From contig CAMEKR010000004.1 in the NCBI GenBank assembly GCA_945921515.1, positions 1 to 42,579 on the forward strand: DNA of 42,579 nt, read 5' to 3'. The stretch comes from an uncultured Clostridia bacterium. GTDB taxonomy: Bacteria; Bacillota; Clostridia; Oscillospirales; Ruminococcaceae. The translations under genes were made by a program, and so were the position numbers. Under the pieces are notes generated by a model. That model had not been told where the DNA came from. It did not search any database and saw nothing but the letters and a program-made list of their open reading frames with translations. This document shows, one piece after another, positions 1-8,825 of the stretch; the stretch's first letter is position 1, and each line of letters opens with the position of its first letter.

Positions 1-131
1 ACAGATAGCTATATCGTTACTCTTTCTTAGGTTGCGCCTTTAGGCAATTCCGTCGGGCGATAGCTTTTATCTATATTGAGGTTTGTTTGCCCGGTGGGTT
101 CACAGGTAGCAATATTGTTATTTTTTCCTGA
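1..131. repeat. Two diverged copies of a ~28-bp intergenic repeat (1-28 and 102-129), each followed by a short hairpin-forming segment
   Basis: acagatagctatatcgttactctttctt versus acaggtagcaatattgttattttttcct; most positions identical, differences mainly transitions. Confidence 0.45.
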
Positions 132-162
132 TAGTACCCCTTCGGGAGATTTGCGGCTTTGT

Positions 163-191
163 TTGACACGTCGTCAATAATATGATATAAT
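163..191 (+). promoter_or_regulatory. Consensus sigma-A promoter for the 277-start operon
   Basis: TTGACA (163-168), 17-nt spacer, TATAAT (186-191). Confidence 0.85.
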
Positions 192-276
192 AAAAACGAT
201 TATAAAGATAAAATGGGCGGAATATCGATTTCAGCCGTTCAGCGTTTTTGCCGACGACGGCAGATAAGGAGCTTTT

Positions 277-609
277 ATGCACAGTAAGTCTTTATGCAGA
301 TTTTCCCGTATCCCTCAGATACTCAGCCGTATTGCTTTATCGGCGGCAATTTTCACCGGGATACTCACATTGATGGTGTTCTCGCTTGCGCTTATCGCAA
401 ACGGCATGATAACATTGCCTGCCGCAGTAGTTAGAGTGGTAGGACACGGCAGTATATTTGTGTCGGATATGCCCGAATTTATGATGCTGTTCTTCGGTGC
501 GGCAAGCCTGCTCTTGGGACTCGGACTGATACTTTTATGTGCGGCAAGACTCTGTCCGCTTGCGGCGTCTTATGTCTACCGTCTGTTTTCTTCATCGGAT
601 AAAGAATGA
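277..609 (+). CDS. Small membrane protein of unknown function
   Basis: 110-aa ORF with two hydrophobic segments; AAGGAG upstream; ATGA overlap with the next ORF. Confidence 0.7.
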   Translation: MHSKSLCRFSRIPQILSRIALSAAIFTGILTLMVFSLALIANGMITLPAAVVRVVGHGSIFVSDMPEFMMLFFGAASLLLGLGLILLCAARLCPLAASYVYRLFSSSDKE

Positions 610-1388
610 AGCTGAAAAACCTTATCCGCTTCCGGCATATCCGAGTGCAGAAGCTGAGCGCCGTACAGATAGTAATGCGGATATGCTTTCTTCTTGGTGC
701 TTTGTGCCTGATAGGTGCGCTGATATGCGGAATATATCTTGAAAAGGATTATAAGAGCAGTGTAAGAAGCGGCAAAGAGAGCTTTCCGTTTACCGAGTAC
801 CTTACAGTTGAGGCGACGGATATACCGATACATATAACAAGGTCGGCTGACGAGCAGATACATATTTCGTATGTTAGCGATACGGATGTCGAAATATACG
901 AGGACAGAGGCAGACTTGTAGTTGAGCAGGTGCCGAGCTTTGTGATTTCGCTTTATACGAAAAGCCAGTTCAGCTACGGGATAGATATTGAGCTTCCCGA
1001 CAAGCCTTTTAAAAGTCTTAATCTCAATATGGCTTCTTCAAATCTTGACTCCTGCGCCGTAGAAGGCTATATGGTAAATATCAGATGCAAAAGCGGCAAT
1101 GTAAATATAGAAAAGCTGAGCTGTACCGGCACGCTCGATATCGAGTCGGACAGCGGCAGTACAGAGATATTCATAGATAAATTCAACTCGGGAAGACTGA
1201 CAAACACAAGCGGAAGTGTAAATCTTGATTTTGCGGAGGATACCGATATCGTCATCTCACCCGGAACAAGATGCTACATCAACGGAATTGCCCAAACGAG
1301 CGACGGCAGGGCGGCAAACGACAGCTGTCTTGCGGTAACATCGCTGTCGGGCAGAGTAAGGATAAATACACTTAAGAAAGAAAACTAA
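606..1388 (+). CDS. DUF4097-like (putative adhesin-type beta-repeat) membrane-anchored protein
   Basis: N-terminal TM segment, then short repetitive GNVNIEKL/GTLDIESDSGS/GRLTNTSGSVNLDF beta-type pattern. Confidence 0.65.
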   Translation: MKLKNLIRFRHIRVQKLSAVQIVMRICFLLGALCLIGALICGIYLEKDYKSSVRSGKESFPFTEYLTVEATDIPIHITRSADEQIHISYVSDTDVEIYEDRGRLVVEQVPSFVISLYTKSQFSYGIDIELPDKPFKSLNLNMASSNLDSCAVEGYMVNIRCKSGNVNIEKLSCTGTLDIESDSGSTEIFIDKFNSGRLTNTSGSVNLDFAEDTDIVISPGTRCYINGIAQTSDGRAANDSCLAVTSLSGRVRINTLKKEN

Positions 1389-1404
1389 GCGTAAAATAAT
1401 AAAA

Positions 1405-1419
1405 AGCGGCAACGCCGCT
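1405..1419 (+). other. Small intercistronic hairpin (AGCGGC-AAC-GCCGCT)
   Basis: Perfect 6-bp stem between 606-1388 and yjbQ; no T-tract. Confidence 0.5.
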
Positions 1420-1439
1420 GCAACGAAAGGATATGCCAT

Positions 1440-1826
1440 ATGAACAACTTCAAGCAGACGTTCACAATCACGATTCCCTCAAAAACAGGCTATATGGACC
1501 TTACCGATGATGTAATGGAATGTGTTCGCAGAGCCAATATCAAAAACGGTATATGCACCGTATCGACTATGCACACTACCGCTTCGGTTTTCACCGCAAC
1601 AAACGATCCCGAGGCTCTGGGCGGTTATCTTAAATATTATGAAAAGGTGACTACCCTTGCGGAAGAGCAGTACAGACCGGCTATCTGCCATCAGCTTGCA
1701 GGCAACAGCGTAACAGCGGCTATTTGTGACGGAGAGATATCTCTCGGCCTTTCTCAGTTCATCATATATATGGATTTTGACGGTGAACGGGAGAAGATTG
1801 TCGAAATAAACATTATCGGTGAATAA
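1440..1826 (+). CDS. yjbQ: YjbQ/UPF0047 family protein
   Basis: HTTASVF motif, AGNSVTAAICDGEISLGLSQFIIYMDFDGERE C-terminal signature. Confidence 0.85.
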   Translation: MNNFKQTFTITIPSKTGYMDLTDDVMECVRRANIKNGICTVSTMHTTASVFTATNDPEALGGYLKYYEKVTTLAEEQYRPAICHQLAGNSVTAAICDGEISLGLSQFIIYMDFDGEREKIVEINIIGE

Positions 1827-1827
1827 T

Positions 1828-2763
1828 ATGATATCTGTTATTATACCTGCTTACAACGAGCAGGAAAACATACCTGTCGCCGCCGAGAGACTTGGCGGCA
1901 TATTAGCGCCGCTGTCCGAATATGAGCTTATATTTGTAGACGACGGCTCAAAGGACGGCACATGGGCGCTTATAAAACAGCTCAGCGAAACGGACGAGCA
2001 TATAAGAGGGCTTCACTTTTCACGGAATTTCGGCAAAGAGGGCGCTATCTTTGCAGGACTTAAAGCCGCAGAAGGCGACTGCGTTGCGGTGATAGACTGC
2101 GATTTACAGCATCCGCCCGAGCTTCTTGAAAAGATGTACAGCGCATGGAAGGGCGGCGCAGAGGTAGTTGAAGCGATAAAGGCGTCAAGAGGCCACGAGG
2201 GGCTTATATATAAGCTGTTCGCAAAGACCTTTTACCGTATGATGAAAAACAGCTCGGATATCGACCTTGACGGAGCAAGCGACTATAAGCTGATGGACAG
2301 AAAGGTTGTAGACGCTCTTAACGAAATGCCCGAAAGGCTGACTTTTTTCAGGGCGCTTTCAAGCTGGGTAGGCTTTACTACCGAAAAGATAGAATTTGAT
2401 GTTGAGCCAAGAAATGCAGGCAAGACAAAGTGGTCGTTCAGAAAGCTGTTTAAATATGCGCTCAGCTCTATCACCAGCTTTACGAACGTACCGATGCATA
2501 TTATTACAGTTACGGGAGTGCTGTTTTTTATATTCGCCGTTATACTGGGCATACAGACTATAGTCAACTTCTGTATGGGAACAGCCGCAGACGGCTTTTC
2601 AACGGTAATACTTCTGCTTCTCATCATCGGCAGTATCCTTATGCTCGGTATCGGTATAGTAGGCTATTATATGAGCAAGATTTACGAGGAGATAAAACAG
2701 CGTCCACGCTATATAATCAGCGAAGAAACGGGACACAGACAGAAAAACGAGGACAATAAATAA
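1828..2763 (+). CDS. GT2-family glycosyltransferase, GtrB/CsbB/DPM1-like, two C-terminal TM helices
   Basis: ISVIIPAYNEQENI, VDDGSKDGT, DCDLQHPPE motifs; hydrophobic C-terminus. ATG at 1828 preferred over the upstream GTG at 1819. Confidence 0.88.
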   Translation: MISVIIPAYNEQENIPVAAERLGGILAPLSEYELIFVDDGSKDGTWALIKQLSETDEHIRGLHFSRNFGKEGAIFAGLKAAEGDCVAVIDCDLQHPPELLEKMYSAWKGGAEVVEAIKASRGHEGLIYKLFAKTFYRMMKNSSDIDLDGASDYKLMDRKVVDALNEMPERLTFFRALSSWVGFTTEKIEFDVEPRNAGKTKWSFRKLFKYALSSITSFTNVPMHIITVTGVLFFIFAVILGIQTIVNFCMGTAADGFSTVILLLLIIGSILMLGIGIVGYYMSKIYEEIKQRPRYIISEETGHRQKNEDNK

Positions 2764-5567
2764 TGGCAACTATCAGAGAAAAAATGCTGTCTTTCAGGCA
2801 CATCTGCTATAAGAACGGATATCTGTTTGCGGCATTTCTTATCCCTGTGGCTATCATGTGTATAGCGTATATAACCTTCAGAATTTTTCCCTTCGGCGAA
2901 CGGTCGGTGCTGGCGCTTGACCTTAATGCACAGTATGTATTCTATTATGACTATGTGCATGATGTTATCGGCAACGGTGAGAGTCTGATGTATTCCTGGA
3001 GCAGAAACCTGTCGGGCGAGTTTATGGGCATTATAGGCTATTATCTTGCCAGCCCCTTCAGCCTTATTGTATGGTTATTCCCCAGAAGTATGATAACCGA
3101 GGGACTTCTTGCGATGATGCTCGCAAAGTTCGGCACCTGCGGTGTTACTTTTGCGCTGTTTGCACATAAGTCGCAGAAGCTTGAAAAGAAGACGGCGGCA
3201 CTTTTCGCACCGATGTACGCACTTTGCGCATATATGATAGTGCAGACGATGAACCCGATGTGGCTGGACTGCGTTATTGCTCTGCCGCTTGTTTGCTGGG
3301 GTATAGATTCTCTTATCAAAGAGAACCGCTTCAGACTGCTTGTAGGTTCGCTTGTATATTCGTTTGTATCGAACTTCTACATAGGCTTTATGGTGGCGAT
3401 ATTTGCAACGCTTTATTTCATCTGCCGTTATTTTTCTCTTGAAACCTATGTCGGCAATACAGCGGAAAATGTCGCAAGACGGTTTTGCGTCAAAGGCGTG
3501 TTTTTCGGAATATGCGGCGTAGTTTCCGCTATGATGAGCGCATTTATGCTGCTACCCGTGTACAATTCGTTGCAGAACGGAAAATTCAGCTTTACCGAGC
3601 CGGATTATTCGTTTGTGACAAGCTTTGATATTGCCGATGTATCACGAAAGCTGTTTGCCAACTCATACGATACCGTAAGGATGGAGGGACTGCCGTTTAT
3701 CTTCTGCGGCTCTGTTGCTCTTGTGCTTGCGGCAGGCTTTTTCTGCTGTAAGGCGTTTTCTTTTAAGAAAAAGCTGGCAAGCGGTGTGCTTATCGCATTG
3801 CTTGTGGTATCAATGTATGTACGCCCTGTCGATATGATGTGGCACGGCGGACAGATGCCCAACTGGCTTCCTTATCGCTATTCGTTCATGCTTTCGTTTA
3901 TAATTGTCGCACTTGCGGCGCATTGCTTTGAACACCTGAAGCTGCTTAAGGCAAAGACGATAGGGGCAATTACTCTTTGTTATATAGCTTTGATAATTTA
4001 CATACAGTCAACCGATACGGTGATTGCCGAGCTTGGAGACGGCGGCAGAGAAGTGTTTGACGGAATAACCGTTGCACTGCCTGCAATAGCGTTTGTTGCC
4101 GTCGCAGGAATATGCGTATATGCGATAAAACGCATTTTCAAAGGAAAGAGCCTTACAAAGACAGGCGTTATAGCGGTAACCTCGGTGATATGCGCCGAGC
4201 TGTGCTTCAATGCCACAAGCACCCTTAACAAGATGCACAGGGACATAACCTTCTCAACGAGGGACAGCTATCTCAGCGTAATACTGCCGCTTCGTGAAAA
4301 GGTGGAGCAGATAAAAAGCAAGGATGACGGCTTCTACCGTATTGAGAAGAACTTCTTCCGATCGGTAAACGATCCTATGGCGGCAAATATGTACGGCCTG
4401 TCCCATTCGAGCAGTACCCTGAACTCTAAGGCTATTGATATGCTCGGATATTTCGGCTTTACATCAAACGGTCATTATTCTCGCTTTTCGGGAAATACTC
4501 CGCTTACCTGTGACATTTTCGGGGTAAAATATATACTTGATTCCGAAGGAAGCACCACATCGACAATCACTTCGGCAGATGATATAAGCGTCACAGAAAA
4601 CCTTGACGCATTACCGATAGGCTTCCTTGCAAACGGCAAGGTTTCTAACTTAGAGCTGTCGGAATATGATGTATTCGATAACCAGGATAATCTTCTCAAT
4701 GCGCTGACAGGCGTCTACAGAGAGGTTTTCGATGTATTCTCCGCAGACGGAATACCGTATGCCGAAAATTGTATAAAAGGCTCGTTTGAAAAACAGCACA
4801 TCGGCTTTACAAATCCCACCGGAGAAGCAAGTGTAACTTACACTATTACCGTACCGGACAGCGGCGAGGTATATATGTATCTGCCTACCGATTATGAGCG
4901 TGAGGCTTCGCTTTATGTCAACGGCGAATATAAGGGCATCTGCTTTGAAAGTGATAATCATAACATCAAGGATCTCGGCAGATTTGAACAGGGCGAAGAG
5001 GTTGAGATAAAACTGGTGCTCAGAAGGAGCGACCTTTATTTCAGAGAGCCTCAGTTTGCCGTTTACAACGAAGAAGCGGAGAAATCGGCAATAGCAAAGC
5101 TTTGGGAAAAGAACTCCGAAACCAAGGTAGAAAAGCTCAGCCAGACCGATATCCGCTTTACCGTAAACGCTTCGGCAAATGATGTACTGTTTACGACTAT
5201 TCCTGCCGAAAAGGGCTGGACGGTATATGTTGACGGTAACGCTGTTGAGTACGGTACAGCGCTGAACGACGCTCTTATGACGGTAGAGCTTACCGAAGGC
5301 GAGCATATTGTAGAATTTAAGTTCTTTGCCGCAGGGCTTGGTACGGGTATTATACTGACGGTATGCGGTATACTGATATTTGTCGGAATGATTTTGCTGT
5401 ATCTTAAAATAAAAAAGCCTGTCAGACTGACGGCAATAAAAAACAATGCTTCGGATATTGACAAAACCGACAGCGATGATATAATTAACATATCCGACAC
5501 AGAACAGACCGAAGCCGCTTTTCCCGAAGAAACAGCGGCAGAAGGAAAGGATGACAACACAGAATGA
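2763..5567 (+). CDS. YfhO-family large multi-TM membrane protein
   Basis: 934 aa, many TM helices, FPFGERSVLALDLNAQYVFYYDY N-terminus and soluble C-terminal domain; TAATG overlap with the GT2 gene. Confidence 0.85.
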   Translation: MATIREKMLSFRHICYKNGYLFAAFLIPVAIMCIAYITFRIFPFGERSVLALDLNAQYVFYYDYVHDVIGNGESLMYSWSRNLSGEFMGIIGYYLASPFSLIVWLFPRSMITEGLLAMMLAKFGTCGVTFALFAHKSQKLEKKTAALFAPMYALCAYMIVQTMNPMWLDCVIALPLVCWGIDSLIKENRFRLLVGSLVYSFVSNFYIGFMVAIFATLYFICRYFSLETYVGNTAENVARRFCVKGVFFGICGVVSAMMSAFMLLPVYNSLQNGKFSFTEPDYSFVTSFDIADVSRKLFANSYDTVRMEGLPFIFCGSVALVLAAGFFCCKAFSFKKKLASGVLIALLVVSMYVRPVDMMWHGGQMPNWLPYRYSFMLSFIIVALAAHCFEHLKLLKAKTIGAITLCYIALIIYIQSTDTVIAELGDGGREVFDGITVALPAIAFVAVAGICVYAIKRIFKGKSLTKTGVIAVTSVICAELCFNATSTLNKMHRDITFSTRDSYLSVILPLREKVEQIKSKDDGFYRIEKNFFRSVNDPMAANMYGLSHSSSTLNSKAIDMLGYFGFTSNGHYSRFSGNTPLTCDIFGVKYILDSEGSTTSTITSADDISVTENLDALPIGFLANGKVSNLELSEYDVFDNQDNLLNALTGVYREVFDVFSADGIPYAENCIKGSFEKQHIGFTNPTGEASVTYTITVPDSGEVYMYLPTDYEREASLYVNGEYKGICFESDNHNIKDLGRFEQGEEVEIKLVLRRSDLYFREPQFAVYNEEAEKSAIAKLWEKNSETKVEKLSQTDIRFTVNASANDVLFTTIPAEKGWTVYVDGNAVEYGTALNDALMTVELTEGEHIVEFKFFAAGLGTGIILTVCGILIFVGMILLYLKIKKPVRLTAIKNNASDIDKTDSDDIINISDTEQTEAAFPEETAAEGKDDNTE

Positions 5568-6334
5568 TACTTGCGGTTGATGTAGGCAATACAAATATAG
5601 TTTTCGGCGGATTTGACGGTGACGAGCTTAGATTCATCTCAAGGCTGAACACGCAGGTTTCCCGTATGGAAGACCAGTATGCGATAAAGCTGAAGGATAT
5701 CCTATCGCTTTACGGTTTTGAGAGCAAGGAGGTCACAGGCTGTATAATTTCATCGGTAGTACCGCCTATTACTCCCATGCTTGAGCGTGGCATAGAAAAG
5801 CTCTGTAATGTAAAGCCTATAGTAGTATCTCCCGGTATAAAGACCGGACTTAATATAAAGATAGACGATCCGTCGGTGCTGGGAAGCGACCTTGCCTGTG
5901 CGGCGGTAGCGGCAAAGAACAAGTATCCTCTGCCGTGTATATTTGTCGATGTCGGCACCTGTCTTAAGATATTTGCACTTGATAAAAGCGGCGCACTGCT
6001 GGGCGGTGCGATAGCTCCCGGCCCCAGACTGTCCTTTGAGGCGCTGTCGGGCAAGACGGCTTCTCTGCCGCTTATCGGCGCAGAGCCTGTCGAAAGGATG
6101 ATAGGCACGAACAGCCCCGACAGTATGAGGGCAGGAGTTATCGGCGGAATGGCGTGTATGATAGACGGTATGATAGAGCGCTATGAAGAGGTGCTGGGTG
6201 AAAAGGCGTCTATAGTAGCAACGGGAGGATATGCCACACTTATAGCTCCTCTGTGCATGCGTGAGCTTACGGTCGATCCCGATTTGGTTTTAGAGGGTTT
6301 GCATATTATCTACAAGAAAAATCAGAAGAAGTAA
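5564..6334 (+). CDS. coaX: Type III pantothenate kinase
   Basis: DVGNTNIVFGGFDGDEL, DVGTCLKIFALDKSGALLGGAIAPGP motifs; ATGA overlap with the yfhO-like ORF. Confidence 0.92.
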   Translation: MILAVDVGNTNIVFGGFDGDELRFISRLNTQVSRMEDQYAIKLKDILSLYGFESKEVTGCIISSVVPPITPMLERGIEKLCNVKPIVVSPGIKTGLNIKIDDPSVLGSDLACAAVAAKNKYPLPCIFVDVGTCLKIFALDKSGALLGGAIAPGPRLSFEALSGKTASLPLIGAEPVERMIGTNSPDSMRAGVIGGMACMIDGMIERYEEVLGEKASIVATGGYATLIAPLCMRELTVDPDLVLEGLHIIYKKNQKK

Positions 6335-6472
6335 GCGATGCTGTGGACGGAACCGACAGCTATACTTTCTGCGGTTACCGATCGTGAATTCTTCTCTATT
6401 GCGGATGATATGTAAAATATATAACCCTGCGAGGTACTCACTGACAACGAGACTTCAGCAAAGGAGATTTTT

Positions 6473-7087
6473 ATGTCAAACACAAACAACACAGTTGCTA
6501 AGAGCGCAAAGAGCAACAGATTCAATGCAAACACGATTATCGGCTTAGGTCTGCTGACCGCTATAGTTGTGGTAATGCAGTTCATATCAATGGGACTGCG
6601 TTTCGGAACATTCAGCATTACGCTGACGCTTATCCCTATAGTAGTCGGTGCGGCTCTGTACGGATGGGTTTCGGGCGCATGGCTTGGTTTTGTTTTCGGT
6701 GTATCGGTTTTACTGACCGGTGACGCAAATACTTTTCTTGCGGTAAATATACCCGGAACTATAACTACCGTATTAGTCAAGGGCATACTTGCAGGACTTT
6801 GTGCAGGTCTTGTGTACGAGCTGATAAGCAAGAAAAACCAGATAGCAGCCGTATTGGTATCCGCTGTTATAGCCCCTGTAGTAAATACGGGAATTTTTAT
6901 ACTCGGCAGTTATGTATTCTTCTTCGATTATTTATCGGGACTTGCCGAGGGTACAAACTTATTTGTATTTATTCTGGTAGCTTTAGTCGGAATCAATTTC
7001 TTTATAGAGCTTGGTACAAATCTGGTACTGAATCCGGCTATACTTCAGATAATCCGTATAGGAAAGAAAATGAAGAGCAGTAAATAA
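6473..7087 (+). CDS. ECF transporter S component (pantothenate candidate by coaX adjacency)
   Basis: Small hydrophobic protein with ECF S-component-like N-terminus; AAAGGAG RBS; directly after coaX. Confidence 0.7.
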   Translation: MSNTNNTVAKSAKSNRFNANTIIGLGLLTAIVVVMQFISMGLRFGTFSITLTLIPIVVGAALYGWVSGAWLGFVFGVSVLLTGDANTFLAVNIPGTITTVLVKGILAGLCAGLVYELISKKNQIAAVLVSAVIAPVVNTGIFILGSYVFFFDYLSGLAEGTNLFVFILVALVGINFFIELGTNLVLNPAILQIIRIGKKMKSSK

Positions 7088-7113
7088 GCTCAGAACAGGA
7101 AGGTCATTTTTCA

Positions 7114-8769
7114 ATGGACAACAATTATTTAGCCGAGCTTCTGTTCGGTGATATCAAGACGACTCCCGAGGATATTTTTGCAAAGTATCCCGCAAGAACG
7201 CTTCCCGACAAGGCGGCTGTAACGAGATTTGCCCCCAGTCCCACCGGCTTTATGCATATCGGCGGACTTTATGCGGCGCTTATATCTATGTGCATGGCGA
7301 AGCAGTCTGATGGCGTTTTCTATCTTCGCCTTGAGGACACCGACAAAAAGCGTGAGATAGAGCACGGCGCTGATGAAATAATCTCTTCTCTTGCACGCTA
7401 CGGCGTATGCTTTGACGAGGGTGCGGCGGCTGACGGCGAAGCCGAAAAAGGAAGCTACGGCCCTTACAGACAGAGCATGAGAAAAGAGATATATCAGACC
7501 TTTGCAAAGGACCTTGTACGCAAGGGGCTTGCATATCCCTGCTTCTGCTCGGCAGAGGAGCTTGACGAGATAAGAAAGGCTCAGGAGGCGGTAAAAGCCG
7601 ATATGGGCTATTACGGAAGCTACGCTAAATGCAGAGATCTGTCCATTGAAGAGATTGAGGCAAATATAAAAGCCGGCAAAGAATATGTTCTTCGTCTTCG
7701 CTCAGACGGAAACGCAGAAAACAAGATAACCTGCCGTGATCTTATCAGAGGTAATATCGAGATGCCCGAAAACATAATGGATGTGGTACTGCTGAAATCC
7801 GACGGTATACCTACATACCACTATGCCCATGTGGTTGACGATTATCTTATGGGAACGACTCATGTTATAAGAGGCGACGAGTGGATAAGCTCCTACCCTC
7901 TGCACGAACAGCTGTTCAGAGTAAGCGGACTTAAAATGCCGAAATACGCTCATATAGCGCCTATTATGAAGCTTGACGGCGGCGAGAACAAGAAGAGAAA
8001 GCTCAGCAAGAGAAAAGATCCCGAAGCGAGCGTATCTTACTACTCAAAGTCGGGCTTCCCTGTTTCGTCGGTGCTTGAGTATCTTATGACTATCGCAAAC
8101 TCCAATTATGAGGAGTGGAGGATGAAAAACCCCGACGCCGATATGTCCCTGTTCAAGTTCAAGCTTGAAAAGATGCCCGTCAGCGGTGCGCTGTTCGATA
8201 TGGATAAGCTGTCAAGCGTAAGCCGTGATGTAATAGCAAAGATGAGCGAGGAAACGCTGTTTGACGAGATAAGCGCATGGGCGGCAGACAACGATGAAAA
8301 GCTGAACGCTTATATTACCGCTTCGCCCGACAAGTTTAGAGAAAGCATAAAGCTGTGGAAGTATAACGGCAAAAAAGTACGCAAGGATATAGCAAAGTGG
8401 AGCGACCTCTCGGAGATGTTCCCTTATCTCTACGGCGACGGAGTGGACGGCTACGAGTTTGACGAAAAGCTGACAGCGGCTGACCGTGACGAGTTTATTA
8501 ACGCTTATATCTCCGCTTATGACCACAGCGCAGACAGCAGCGCATGGTTTGACGGTGTAAAGGCAGTGGGCGAGCCCTTAGGCTTCTGCCCGAATATAAA
8601 GGAGTACAAAGCGTCTCCCGAAAACTTCAAAGGCTCTGTGGCAGACGCCTGCGGAATACTGAGAGTTGCTGTAACGGGCAGGAAGAACTCGCCCGACCTA
8701 TATACGATAATGCAGCTGCTCGGAGAAGAAGAAACGCTGAAGCGGCTGAAAGCGGCAATAGGAAAGTAA
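7114..8769 (+). CDS. gltX: Glutamate--tRNA ligase
   Basis: APSPTGFMHIGGL (HIGH region) and KRKLSKRKDP (KMSKS-like) motifs. Confidence 0.9.
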   Translation: MDNNYLAELLFGDIKTTPEDIFAKYPARTLPDKAAVTRFAPSPTGFMHIGGLYAALISMCMAKQSDGVFYLRLEDTDKKREIEHGADEIISSLARYGVCFDEGAAADGEAEKGSYGPYRQSMRKEIYQTFAKDLVRKGLAYPCFCSAEELDEIRKAQEAVKADMGYYGSYAKCRDLSIEEIEANIKAGKEYVLRLRSDGNAENKITCRDLIRGNIEMPENIMDVVLLKSDGIPTYHYAHVVDDYLMGTTHVIRGDEWISSYPLHEQLFRVSGLKMPKYAHIAPIMKLDGGENKKRKLSKRKDPEASVSYYSKSGFPVSSVLEYLMTIANSNYEEWRMKNPDADMSLFKFKLEKMPVSGALFDMDKLSSVSRDVIAKMSEETLFDEISAWAADNDEKLNAYITASPDKFRESIKLWKYNGKKVRKDIAKWSDLSEMFPYLYGDGVDGYEFDEKLTAADRDEFINAYISAYDHSADSSAWFDGVKAVGEPLGFCPNIKEYKASPENFKGSVADACGILRVAVTGRKNSPDLYTIMQLLGEEETLKRLKAAIGK

Positions 8770-8785
8770 AGCGAATATACACAAA

Positions 8786-8811
8786 AGCGGTCGTGATTTT
8801 TCACGACCGCT
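8786..8811. terminator. Bidirectional intrinsic terminator between convergent gltX and the repeat protein gene
   Basis: Perfect 11-bp stem AGCGGTCGTGA-TTTT-TCACGACCGCT; short T-run on the minus strand. Confidence 0.8.
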
Positions 8812-8825
8812 AAATCTATTTATTA

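Noticed and set aside
1405-1419. Intrinsic terminator before yjbQ
   Set aside because: 6-bp stem but no T-tract and followed quickly by an RBS; better as a small intercistronic hairpin.
4650-5594. 314-aa minus-strand ORF
   Set aside because: Lies wholly opposite the convincing yfhO-like gene; composition typical of a shadow ORF.
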